From the NCBI GenBank assembly GCA_031258915.1, contig JAIRMD010000091.1, positions 1 through 19,476 on the forward strand: DNA of 19,476 bases, read 5' to 3'. The DNA is from Prevotellaceae bacterium. Lineage in GTDB: Bacteria > Bacteroidota > Bacteroidia > Bacteroidales > UBA932. Positions 1 to 7,251 of the stretch are shown here, piece by piece. The notes beneath the pieces are model-generated. The model made no database searches, was not told the DNA's origin, and worked only from the letters and a program-made list of their open reading frames with translations. Position numbers and translations under genes: made by a program. The first letter of the stretch is position 1. Each line of letters starts with the position of its first letter.

Positions 1-13
1 AATTCTTATCGCA

Positions 14-133
14 ATGAAACGGAAAATTGAGCAAAAGTTAGCCGGCTGGAAAAGCAGCCCAACCCGTATGCCGCTTATTGTGAATGGCGCAAGGCAAATC
101 GGGAAAACATCCCCCGCAGCTTTGAATTTCTGA
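14..133 (+). pseudogene. N-terminal remnant of an AAA/DUF4143-type ATPase
   Basis: A 39-codon reading frame starts at ATG 14 and stops at TGA 131-133. Its product begins MKRKIEQKLAGWKSSPTRMP and continues to a Walker A motif, GARQIGKT, at residues 25-32. This is the characteristic opening of the large Bacteroidota family of AAA_14 plus DUF4143 ATPases, which are normally about 380-450 residues long. Here the family sequence ends right after the Walker A motif and seven unrelated codons follow, so no ATPase could be made. The break falls at about 110, and the remnant's last codons overlap the -33 element of the psd promoter. I read it as a deletion scar. A short functional peptide is unlikely. 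Confidence 0.7.
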
Positions 134-150
134 AAAAATTTATACCTTTG
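121..150 (+). promoter_or_regulatory. Bacteroidota-type promoter for psd and the following operon
   Basis: TTTG at 121-124 and TACCTTTG at 143-150 match the Bacteroidota -33 (TTTG) and -7 (TAnnTTTG) consensus with an 18-nt spacer. Transcription should start near 157, giving a leader of about 68 nt before the psd ATG at 225. No comparable promoter was seen before the next four + strand genes. Confidence 0.75.
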
Positions 151-224
151 CACCGTCCCGGCTGATTTGTTTTGCAGCGCTGCCGGTTTGGGCAGCTCGG
201 CAAAAAGCTAAAACTATTTTTTTT

Positions 225-878
225 ATGACAATTCACAAGGAAGGAGCGGCCACCATCGCGGTGGCGCTTGTAGCGCTCGCGGCGGCATGCTCAGGGGTAT
301 TTTACGCTGCCGGAGCAGGCGCTGTTTCGTATGCGGCGGTAGCGGTAGCGGCAGTGTTGTTTGGCTTCATCGCACGCTTCTTTCGCATGCCTTCGCGCCC
401 CCAGCTGCGCGACGAGCAGGCCGTCTTTGCGCCCTGCGACGGCAAGATAGTGGCGGTGGAGGAGGCTTTTGAAGCGGAGTACCTGAAGGAAAAATGCCGG
501 CAAGTATCAATTTTTATGTCGGCCAACAACGTACACGTAAACCTGTACCCGGTATCGGGCGTGGTGGCGTACGCCAAGTACCACCCCGGAAAGTATTTGG
601 TGGCGTGGCACCCCAAATCGTCCACGGCAAACGAGCACACCACAGTGGCAATAGACACGGGCGCGCACAAAATCCTCTGCCGGCAGATTGCCGGAGCCGT
701 AGCGCGGCGCATTGTCTGCTACGCCAAAGAAGGGCAGCAGGTGGAGCAGAACGCGCAAATGGGGTTCATAAAGTTCGGCTCGCGCGTTGACGTATTTTTG
801 CCCCTTTCGCTAAAGGTGGAGGTAGCCTTGGGGCAAAAAGTGCGAGGCTCGGAAACGGTGATTGCGAGAAAAAGGTAA
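225..878 (+). CDS. psd: phosphatidylserine decarboxylase, short single-domain form
   Basis: Predicted to decarboxylate phosphatidylserine to phosphatidylethanolamine at the inner membrane. The 217-residue length fits the short Psd-A type common in Bacteroidota. Residues 8-53 contain two hydrophobic stretches that anchor the N-terminus. APCDGKI at 69-75 and YHPG at 119-122 are family motifs. FIKFGSRVDVF at 181-191 is the self-processing site: cleavage between G185 and S186 would produce a beta chain and an alpha chain whose S186 becomes the pyruvoyl cofactor. The start is the ATG following a T-rich stretch, downstream of a good promoter. In many relatives pssA follows psd; here a permease gene follows 27 nt later, so the phosphatidylserine synthase gene must lie elsewhere. 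Confidence 0.93.
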   Translation: MTIHKEGAATIAVALVALAAACSGVFYAAGAGAVSYAAVAVAAVLFGFIARFFRMPSRPQLRDEQAVFAPCDGKIVAVEEAFEAEYLKEKCRQVSIFMSANNVHVNLYPVSGVVAYAKYHPGKYLVAWHPKSSTANEHTTVAIDTGAHKILCRQIAGAVARRIVCYAKEGQQVEQNAQMGFIKFGSRVDVFLPLSLKVEVALGQKVRGSETVIARKR

Positions 879-905
879 GAGTCAAAAAAGCTAAGACCGA
901 AATTA

Positions 906-2003
906 TTGAACAAGCTTGCGCGATATATTATCATTGCTGTGGCTACGGCATCGGTGCTGGCCGTTGTGTGGTACTTCCAGCACATTGTTACCTACGTGCT
1001 GATTGCCGCTGTGCTCTCGCTCGTTGGCAAGCCGCTCATGAAGCTGCTTTCGCGGGTGCGCTACAGAAAGTGGCGCCTCCCCACGGCGGTGCGCGCTGCG
1101 CTCACGCTGCTGGCCCTGTGGCTGGCGTTTGTGCTGTTTTTTTACGTTTTCACCCCGCTCATTGTCGGCCAGCTTAACGAATTTAGCAGCGTTAACGTGA
1201 ACGGCATCATAAGCCAGCTGGACGAGCCTATGCACAAGGCAGACCTGCTGGTGCGCAGGTACGCTTCGTCAGACCCTGATTTTTCGGTAAAAAATATGCT
1301 CTTGCAGGAGTTCGAAAAGATGGTGAACGTGTCGCAGCTCTCCACCTTTTTTGAGTCGCTGGCAGCCGTCGTCAAAAACTTTGCCGTTGCCGTATTCGCC
1401 ATATCGTTCATCACGTTCTTTTTTCTCAAGGAGGACAAGCTCTTTTACCATGCGGTACTCCTCGTTTTCCCGCAGCGCTACGAGGCAAACATCGCGCGGG
1501 CGCTGACATCCGTTAACCGGCTGCTGGTGCGCTACTTTATCGGCATCTTTTCCGACATCCTGTGCGTAATGACCCTGGTAACGCTTGGGCTTGCGCTGGT
1601 GGCAGGCTTTTCGTGGCATCAGGCGCTGTTCATCGGGCTTTTGGCGGGCGTGTTCAACATGATTCCCTACGTAGGGCAGCTGATCAGCTACGCGCTGGGG
1701 ACGGCCATTTGCCTGGCTACAGCTTTCAACGCAGACGTTGCCTTTCTTCCGTTCCTGCTCAAGATGCTGGCCGTTTTATTTTCCGTGCAGGCGATAGATG
1801 CGCTGGCGCTGCAGCCGCTCATCTACTCCAACAGCGTGAAGGCGCACCCGCTCGAAATATTTTTGGTGATTCTCATTGCCGGAAGCGTGGCCGGCATCTT
1901 GGGGATGCTCATTGCCATTCCCACCTACACCGTGCTGCGCGTATTTGCCAAAGAATTTTTCAACAATTTCCGCGTGGTGCAAAAGCTCACGGAAAAAATT
2001 TAG
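906..2003 (+). CDS. AI-2E family transporter (TTG start)
   Basis: Integral membrane protein of the AI-2E/PerM family (PF01594), 365 residues. The family includes autoinducer-2 exporters and Na+/H+ antiporters, so the substrate here is unknown. Hydrophobic segments occur near residues 6-40, 60-90, 155-180, 205-280 and 310-350. Family signatures are NMIPYVGQ (P254 region) and HPLEIF (H314) followed by the Gly-rich GSVAGILGMLIAIPTYTVLRV-type segment near the C-terminus. The frame is continuous with psd after its stop at 876-878. The only start that keeps the conserved N-terminus is TTG at 906-908; the first ATG would remove about 46 residues, including the first membrane span. The gap to psd is 27 nt with no promoter, so co-transcription is likely. 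Confidence 0.88.
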   Translation: MNKLARYIIIAVATASVLAVVWYFQHIVTYVLIAAVLSLVGKPLMKLLSRVRYRKWRLPTAVRAALTLLALWLAFVLFFYVFTPLIVGQLNEFSSVNVNGIISQLDEPMHKADLLVRRYASSDPDFSVKNMLLQEFEKMVNVSQLSTFFESLAAVVKNFAVAVFAISFITFFFLKEDKLFYHAVLLVFPQRYEANIARALTSVNRLLVRYFIGIFSDILCVMTLVTLGLALVAGFSWHQALFIGLLAGVFNMIPYVGQLISYALGTAICLATAFNADVAFLPFLLKMLAVLFSVQAIDALALQPLIYSNSVKAHPLEIFLVILIAGSVAGILGMLIAIPTYTVLRVFAKEFFNNFRVVQKLTEKI

Positions 2004-2047
2004 GAGGTTTCAGATTTCATAGTTCATAACCCATAATTTCAAAAACC

Positions 2048-4153
2048 ATGCTTCACAAATCTTTCATCATCATGTCTATAGCAGCAGCAGCTACGGCAGC
2101 ATGTTCGGGTATAGGGAACAACCCGTTTTTTGGCGAGTACCAAACGCCGCATGAAGTTCCGCCATTTGACAAAATAAAAGCAGGCCACTACCTGCCGGCC
2201 TTCAAAGAGGGCATGAAGCGGCAGGCAAAGGAGGTGGAGGGCATTGTAGGAAATGCTGAGGAGCCAAGCTTTGCCAACACCATCGAGGCGCTGGAGCTGA
2301 GCGGCGAAATGCTGGGGCGCGTGCAGTACGTTTTCTTCAACCTTCTTGAAGCCGAAGCCACCCCCGAGATGGACAAAATAGCGGAGGAAATCACCACGGC
2401 GCTCTCCGCGCATCGCGACGATATTCTGCTCAACGAGGCGCTGTTTGCAAGGATAAAATCCGTGTACGGGCAGCGCGAGCAGCTGGGCTTGGAGCAGGAG
2501 CAGAAGAGGTTGCTGGAGAATACCTACAAGGATTTTGTGCGCGGCGGCGCTAACCTTTCGCCCCAAAGCAAGGCAACGCTGCGGGAGGTGAACGAGCGCC
2601 TATCGTCGCTGCGGCTCAAGTTCGGGCAAAACCTGCTGAGCGAAACCAACAGCTTTAAGCTGGTGATAGAAAACAGGGGCGACCTGTCCGGCCTGCCGCA
2701 ATCGCTGGTGGATGCTGCGGCGGCAGCGGCTGAGGAGGCAGGCGAAAAGGGTAAGTGGGTGTTTACCCTCAAAAATCCAAGCGTAATGCCCTTTTTGCAG
2801 TACGCCGATAGCCGCCCGCTCCGCGCAAAAATCCTCAACGCCTACGCCAACCGCGCCAACAACGGCAACGACAGGGACAACAACGCGGTGGCGGCCGAGA
2901 TGGTGAGCCTGCGCGCGCAAAAGGCAGCCCTGCTGGGCTACGAAACCTACGCCGACTACGTGCTCGAGGATTGCATGGCAAAGACTCCGCAAAGCGTGTA
3001 CGACATGCTCCGGCGGCTTTGGGAGCCTGCCCTGCGCAAGGCGCGGCAGGAGGCAAGCGAGCAGCAGGCGCTGATTGCAAAAGGCGCAGAGCCCTTCCCG
3101 CTGCAAGCCTCCGACTGGCGCTACTACGCCGAAAAAATTAAGGTGCAGAGCTTCGACCTGAACGACGAGCAGCTGCGCCCCTACTTTAAGCTCGAAAACG
3201 TGCGCAGCGGCATCTTTACGCTGGTCGAAAAGCTCTACGGCGTAACGTTTACGCAGGTTACAGATGTCCCCCTTTACCACAAGGACGTTGTGTGCTTCGG
3301 CGCAAGCGACAGCAACGGCGAGTTTCTTGGGCTTATCTACATGGACTTTTTCCCGCGCGGCGGCAAGCGCGGCGGCGCATGGATGACCGACTTCCGCGAG
3401 CAGCATTACCGCGGCAGCGAGCGCGTGGCGCCGATAATCTCGCTGGTGTGCAACTTTTCGCCCGCCACCGGCGACGCGCCCTCGCTCCTCACCCCCGACG
3501 AGGTTACCACTTTCTTCCACGAGTTTGGGCACGCCATCCACAGCCTGCTCTCCAACTGCTGCTACCGCAGCCTTGCCGGAACAAACGTGCCCCGCGATTT
3601 TGTAGAAATGCTTTCGCAAATAATGGAAAACTGGGCTTTTGAGCCGGAGCTGCTAAGCCTTTACGCACGGCACTACGAAACAGATGAGGTTATTCCCACC
3701 GACCTTGTCAACAAAATTACTGCGGCGTCCCGCTACGGGCAAGGCTTCAAAACGGTGGAGTACCTTGCCGCGTCGTGGCTCGACATGGACTACCACACGC
3801 TGAAAGATACGGCAAGGATAGACGTGCAGCAGCACGAGCAGCGCTCCATGAGCAAAATAGGGCTGATACCCGAAATCCTGCCGCGCTACCGCACCACCTA
3901 CTTCAACCACATCTTCTCCAGCAGCGCGTACGAGGCCGGCTACTACAGCTACATCTGGTCGGAGGTGCTCGACGCCGATGCCTTTGACCAGTTCGCAAAA
4001 ACCGGCAACATCTTCGATAAAGGCGTTGCAACGGCGCTGCGCAGGTGCATACTTGAGCGCGGCGACACGGAGGATGCGATGGAGCTCTACAAGCGCTTCC
4101 GCGGCGGAGAGCCAAGCATTGAGCCGCTGCTAAGAAGGAGAGGGCTGGAGTAA
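2048..4153 (+). CDS. dcp: M3 family zinc metallopeptidase, peptidyl-dipeptidase Dcp-like, lipoprotein
   Basis: A 701-residue oligopeptidase of the M3 (thimet/Dcp) family, expected to cut short peptides and probably to release C-terminal dipeptides. The zinc site is HEFGHAIH: H491 and H495 are ligands, E492 the catalytic base, and E520 (in DFVEMLSQ) the third ligand. The 29-residue spacing from H491 to E520 is the same as in E. coli Dcp. The N-terminus has a hydrophobic signal ending TAAC19, a plausible though not ideal lipobox, so the enzyme may be anchored in the periplasm, unlike the mainly cytoplasmic E. coli enzyme. The conserved PFDKIKAGHYLPAFKEGM-type opening follows. The length is normal (about 680-710). 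It starts 44 nt after the permease and ends 23 nt before the ROK gene, consistent with an operon. The gene symbol is by similarity only. Confidence 0.93.
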   Translation: MLHKSFIIMSIAAAATAACSGIGNNPFFGEYQTPHEVPPFDKIKAGHYLPAFKEGMKRQAKEVEGIVGNAEEPSFANTIEALELSGEMLGRVQYVFFNLLEAEATPEMDKIAEEITTALSAHRDDILLNEALFARIKSVYGQREQLGLEQEQKRLLENTYKDFVRGGANLSPQSKATLREVNERLSSLRLKFGQNLLSETNSFKLVIENRGDLSGLPQSLVDAAAAAAEEAGEKGKWVFTLKNPSVMPFLQYADSRPLRAKILNAYANRANNGNDRDNNAVAAEMVSLRAQKAALLGYETYADYVLEDCMAKTPQSVYDMLRRLWEPALRKARQEASEQQALIAKGAEPFPLQASDWRYYAEKIKVQSFDLNDEQLRPYFKLENVRSGIFTLVEKLYGVTFTQVTDVPLYHKDVVCFGASDSNGEFLGLIYMDFFPRGGKRGGAWMTDFREQHYRGSERVAPIISLVCNFSPATGDAPSLLTPDEVTTFFHEFGHAIHSLLSNCCYRSLAGTNVPRDFVEMLSQIMENWAFEPELLSLYARHYETDEVIPTDLVNKITAASRYGQGFKTVEYLAASWLDMDYHTLKDTARIDVQQHEQRSMSKIGLIPEILPRYRTTYFNHIFSSSAYEAGYYSYIWSEVLDADAFDQFAKTGNIFDKGVATALRRCILERGDTEDAMELYKRFRGGEPSIEPLLRRRGLE

Positions 4154-4176
4154 GCTTTTGAATTGTTAAATCTTTG

Positions 4177-5295
4177 ATGAGCAAAAAAATGTACAGTAAG
4201 GATACCCGTACGGTGCTTACGCTTGATGCAGGGGGGCAAAGCTTTCGCTTCTCTGCCATGCGTGGCAACAGCGAAATCGTAAAATCGGTGAAGCTGATTC
4301 CCAACGCCGCCAGCCTTGATCATTGCCTCTCCACGCTGGTGCAGGGCTTTACGCAGGTGAGCAGCCAGCTGAGCGAGCCGCCCGTGGCCATTAGCTTTGC
4401 TTTTCCCGGCCCGGCCGATTACCCGCAAGGCATTATTGGCGATTTGCCCAACTTTCCGGCCTTTAAGGAAGGCGTGCCGCTCAAGGCTTTTCTGGAGCAT
4501 GAGTTTGGGCTGCCTACTTTTATCAACAACGATGGCGACCTGTTTGCCTACGGCGAGGCGTTAGCCGGCTTTTTGCCCTACATCAACCGCAAGCTGGAGG
4601 AGGCGGGGAGCGCACGCCGGTACAAAAACCTGATAGGCGTTACCTTGGGAACAGGCTTTGGATGCGGAGTGGTGCAGGACGGCAAGTTGAACGTTGGCGA
4701 TAACGCCGCCGCCGCCGAAGTCTGGTGTATGCGCGCCAAAAATTTGCCCGACTGCATAGTAGAAGATACGGTCAACAGCAGCGCCGTAATACGTGTGTAC
4801 CGGCAGGAGGCCGGCAGCGACATCGATGACCTCGAGGTGTCGGCGCAGGAGGTGTACGAGGTTGCAAAGGGGAGTAAGGCCGGAAGCAGCGCCGCTGCCC
4901 TGCGCTCCTTCGAGGCGCTGGGCAACTCGCTGGGCGATGCCCTCGCTAACATCCTTGCGGTGGTAGATGGGCTGGTGGTGGTGGGCGGAGGGGTGGCCAG
5001 CGCGCACGATTTGTTCATGGCGCACGCCATAGCTGCCATCAACACCACCATTGGCCGCGCCAACGGTAGCCGTGTGCCCCGGATTGAGCTCACGGCGTAC
5101 AACGTAGAAAACGAGCAGGAGCTGAGCAAATTTCTGCAAGGAACACCCAGAAAAGTGACAGCTGCCGGAACCGGTATCAGCGCAGACTACGACCCTGTAA
5201 AGAGGGTAGGCGTTGGCGTTACCAAGCTGGGCAATTTGCGTGCCATATCGGTAGGCGCGTACAGCTTTGCGCTGCGCCAGCTCGATAAGGAGTAG
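4177..5295 (+). CDS. ROK family protein, divergent sugar kinase lacking the usual zinc motif
   Basis: A 372-residue member of the ROK (repressor, ORF, kinase) family, probably a cytoplasmic hexose or amino-sugar kinase. DAGG at residues 17-20 is the first ATP phosphate-binding loop, and GTGFGCG from residue 158 the second. NNDGD with D119 aligns with the catalytic aspartate of glucokinase-type ROK proteins. The usual ROK zinc motif, a His followed by CxCGxxGC, is absent: only C184 and C193 remain in a WCMRAKNLPDC segment. No helix-turn-helix precedes the kinase domain, so a kinase is more likely than a repressor. ATG 4177 is chosen; it is preceded by an in-frame TTG at 4174, and another ATG lies at 4189. 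The C-terminal 60 residues are longer than in typical ROK kinases. Substrate not predictable. Confidence 0.83.
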   Translation: MSKKMYSKDTRTVLTLDAGGQSFRFSAMRGNSEIVKSVKLIPNAASLDHCLSTLVQGFTQVSSQLSEPPVAISFAFPGPADYPQGIIGDLPNFPAFKEGVPLKAFLEHEFGLPTFINNDGDLFAYGEALAGFLPYINRKLEEAGSARRYKNLIGVTLGTGFGCGVVQDGKLNVGDNAAAAEVWCMRAKNLPDCIVEDTVNSSAVIRVYRQEAGSDIDDLEVSAQEVYEVAKGSKAGSSAAALRSFEALGNSLGDALANILAVVDGLVVVGGGVASAHDLFMAHAIAAINTTIGRANGSRVPRIELTAYNVENEQELSKFLQGTPRKVTAAGTGISADYDPVKRVGVGVTKLGNLRAISVGAYSFALRQLDKE

Positions 5296-5356
5296 CGGCG
5301 CAAAGCTACAGCTTGCGGTATGATGAAATCACTTTTTTTACCTTTTTTTTCAGCCT

Positions 5357-5680
5357 ATGCGTCGATATTTAATACAGCTGCTATCGTTGCTTTGCCTGCT
5401 GCTGGTGCTGGCGGGGTGCAGCATGCATGCTCGCCAAATGCGGCAGACGGCAAAATACTCCAAGCAAAACGTAAAGCGCCATCGGGGAAGCAGCTCATTC
5501 GATGCGCTGCTGGGGGGACCCGTAGAGATAGACAGGAACGACGTTAACTTTAAAAACCCGACAAAAATCCGCCACCGCTGCCTGTACATCAACAAGAAAG
5601 GCAAACGCTGCGGACGAAAAGGGAGTAAAAAAAACCGATACAAGTACTGCTTCTGGCACACGCCAGAAAGTCCGTACTAA
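5357..5680 (+). CDS. small lipoprotein with a C-terminal Cys3His motif
   Basis: A 107-residue predicted lipoprotein. The N-terminus has a charged start, a Leu-rich hydrophobic core and a textbook lipobox, LAGC21. The mature protein is strongly basic. Its last 33 residues contain C75, C85, C98 and H101 in the pattern C-x9-C-x12-C-x2-H, with basic residues between and an aromatic YKYCFWH ending. This resembles the small Cys/His modules (DUF5763-like) that end GxxC...YCxxH and probably bind zinc. No function is established for such a module on a lipoprotein. It is the last gene of the + strand run, 61 nt after the ROK gene, and converges on the Plug-like gene 32 nt away. The start is set by the signal peptide; an overlapping frame from 5320 was rejected. 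Confidence 0.75.
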   Translation: MRRYLIQLLSLLCLLLVLAGCSMHARQMRQTAKYSKQNVKRHRGSSSFDALLGGPVEIDRNDVNFKNPTKIRHRCLYINKKGKRCGRKGSKKNRYKYCFWHTPESPY

Positions 5681-5712
5681 GATTCAAAGATTTCTGGTTG
5701 CACTCTTAACTC

Positions 5713-6993
5713 TTACCTCTTACCCAGCGTTTCCTGTGCGCTGACCCACGTTACGTTGAGCAGCCTATCGTGGCGGTCGGTAGGGGCGCGGTAGTACACG
5801 TATATGCCGTACACATTCTCTGTTTCGCTCGAGCAGGCGTCAATTCTTCCCATGTCGAGCGAGCCATTTTCGTCCACATACACGTACTTGTAGTTGTAGT
5901 AGCCTTGCTTTACGGGTATCGACAGCTCGTAGGCGCGGCGGCGGTTGCTGTACAGCATGACGAAATCGTTGCTTAGCTCCCAGCCTGAGATTTCGCCAAA
6001 GACATACACCTTGCCGTTGAGCGGCTGCTCCATGTGCAGCGACAGGAGCACGCTGGGGTAATCGCTCTGCGTGTCGCTTTCGCTGCGGTAGTGCTCGCTG
6101 CGGATTATGTACCTCCCGTTGATATCCGGGGTGTAGAGGTACTGCCGGAAGATGTCGTCCTGCTCCAGCAGCACATGATAGGCATCGTTGATGTTTGCAA
6201 TTTCGCGCACCCGCAGCATTTTGTACTCAAGGCTCGATATGTCGAAGTGGCGATACTCGCTGCCGCCCGGGTACAGATTTTTGCTGGGGTGCGAGTAGTC
6301 TATGGAGCCATTGCGGATGAAGGTTGGCGTTGGCGCGGCGACATCCGTAAAGCGGTATCCGTTCTGCTCCACGCGCACCTTCACTTCGGTGTAGGGCTGG
6401 CTGATGGGAAACGAGGTGTGCTCTACCGTGAGGTCGAGCTGCTGGGAGCAGGCCTCGTTTCCGGCCAGCGGCAGCTTGCGCACGCTTGCCTGCACGCCCA
6501 CCGTAGAAGCCTCCACAACCGAAAAGCTTTTTTGAAACAGCACCTCGCCGGGGTTATCGCTGTCGTATACTTTAAGCAGGTAGCTGCCCGACAGCTTGAC
6601 CTGCACTTGCTGATTCGGAAATTCGAGCGTATAGCGCGAGTAGCCCACCAGCGTGCCGAACGAGCGCTCGTGGTTGCTGATGTAATCGTCGGATAAACCC
6701 TCAAGGTAGTCGAAGAAAAAGAGGTTGCTTTCGCTCCAATCGGCATCGCACAGCACAATTTTGTAGGAAAAGTAGCGGCTATCCTCCGAGAGGTCATCAA
6801 ACGAAAGCAGCAGCCGCTCGCTTGAGCCGAGCGCGATAACGGGGTCGGTCATTTCGCTGTTGAGCTTGCGCAGCTGGATGGTTTTGATGTTCTTGTCGAA
6901 GCAGGCATCGGCACCCTTGCGCAGCTGGCCGGCGGCGAGGTGCGGGAGCGCTGCGGACAGCGCAAGGAGCATGGGGAGAGCAAGCTTTGTCAT
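5713..6993 (-). CDS. T9SS Plug-like protein (DUF5103)
   Basis: A 426-residue secreted protein of the DUF5103 family, whose first domain is now named for the type IX secretion Plug protein that closes the periplasmic side of the SprA translocon in Flavobacterium. A signal peptide covers about residues 1-22 (ending AAG). The Plug-type first domain follows: LGSSERLLLSFDDL, then YKIVLCDADW, then FFFDYLEGLSDDYI. The middle carries YPGGSEYRHFDISSLEYK. The C-terminal third (VYVFGEISGWEL to YKYVYVDENG) looks like an Ig/E-set beta-sandwich. The frame opens further upstream, but ATG 6993 gives a good signal peptide and has a strong promoter 39 nt above it. No other T9SS component and no T9SS C-terminal sorting domain is visible in the window, so the T9SS role rests on family membership. 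Confidence 0.85.
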   Translation of the reverse strand: MTKLALPMLLALSAALPHLAAGQLRKGADACFDKNIKTIQLRKLNSEMTDPVIALGSSERLLLSFDDLSEDSRYFSYKIVLCDADWSESNLFFFDYLEGLSDDYISNHERSFGTLVGYSRYTLEFPNQQVQVKLSGSYLLKVYDSDNPGEVLFQKSFSVVEASTVGVQASVRKLPLAGNEACSQQLDLTVEHTSFPISQPYTEVKVRVEQNGYRFTDVAAPTPTFIRNGSIDYSHPSKNLYPGGSEYRHFDISSLEYKMLRVREIANINDAYHVLLEQDDIFRQYLYTPDINGRYIIRSEHYRSESDTQSDYPSVLLSLHMEQPLNGKVYVFGEISGWELSNDFVMLYSNRRRAYELSIPVKQGYYNYKYVYVDENGSLDMGRIDACSSETENVYGIYVYYRAPTDRHDRLLNVTWVSAQETLGKR

Positions 6994-7031
6994 AGCACGT
7001 GCAGTGAAGCGTAACCTAACGTAGGTGACGG

Positions 7032-7063
7032 CAAAAGTAGGTGTTTTGCTGTAATTATGCAAT
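7032..7063 (-). promoter_or_regulatory. Bacteroidota-type promoter for the Plug-like gene
   Basis: On the minus strand, ATTG (plus positions 7060-7063) is followed after 20 nt by TACTTTTG (plus 7032-7039), matching the -33 and TAnnTTTG -7 elements. Transcription would start near 7025, about 32 nt before the ATG at 6993. The promoter lies inside the upstream extension of the frame, which supports the shorter start. Confidence 0.75.
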
Positions 7064-7189
7064 AGCTTTACGCAGTAGCAGGAATTTTTTTTGTGTAAAT
7101 GGGCAAGAAAATTTTGAGATGACATCCTAACTACTAAGCACCTTCGGTATTTTTCTTGATTCGCACATTAAAATTCCGGCAAAAATGGT

Positions 7190-7197
7190 TACCTTTG
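7190..7197 (+). promoter_or_regulatory. -7 element for the GH88 gene
   Basis: TACCTTTG matches the TAnnTTTG -7 element. No clear TTTG lies at the right distance upstream, so the -33 half is weak. A start near 7204 would leave a leader of about 48 nt, A-rich near the ATG at 7252. Confidence 0.55.
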
Positions 7198-7251
7198 GGG
7201 GCAACAAAAAGCAGGGTTACAAATATTTTTAAACTAAAAAAAGCAGCATTT

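Noticed and set aside
2600..3619. 339-codon minus frame inside the M3 peptidase gene
   Set aside because: It is antisense to conserved peptidase sequence and has no recognisable domain.
5320..5547. 75-codon frame overlapping the start of the small lipoprotein gene
   Set aside because: The frame at 5357 has a perfect lipobox and a Cys/His motif; this one has neither beyond a short hydrophobic start.
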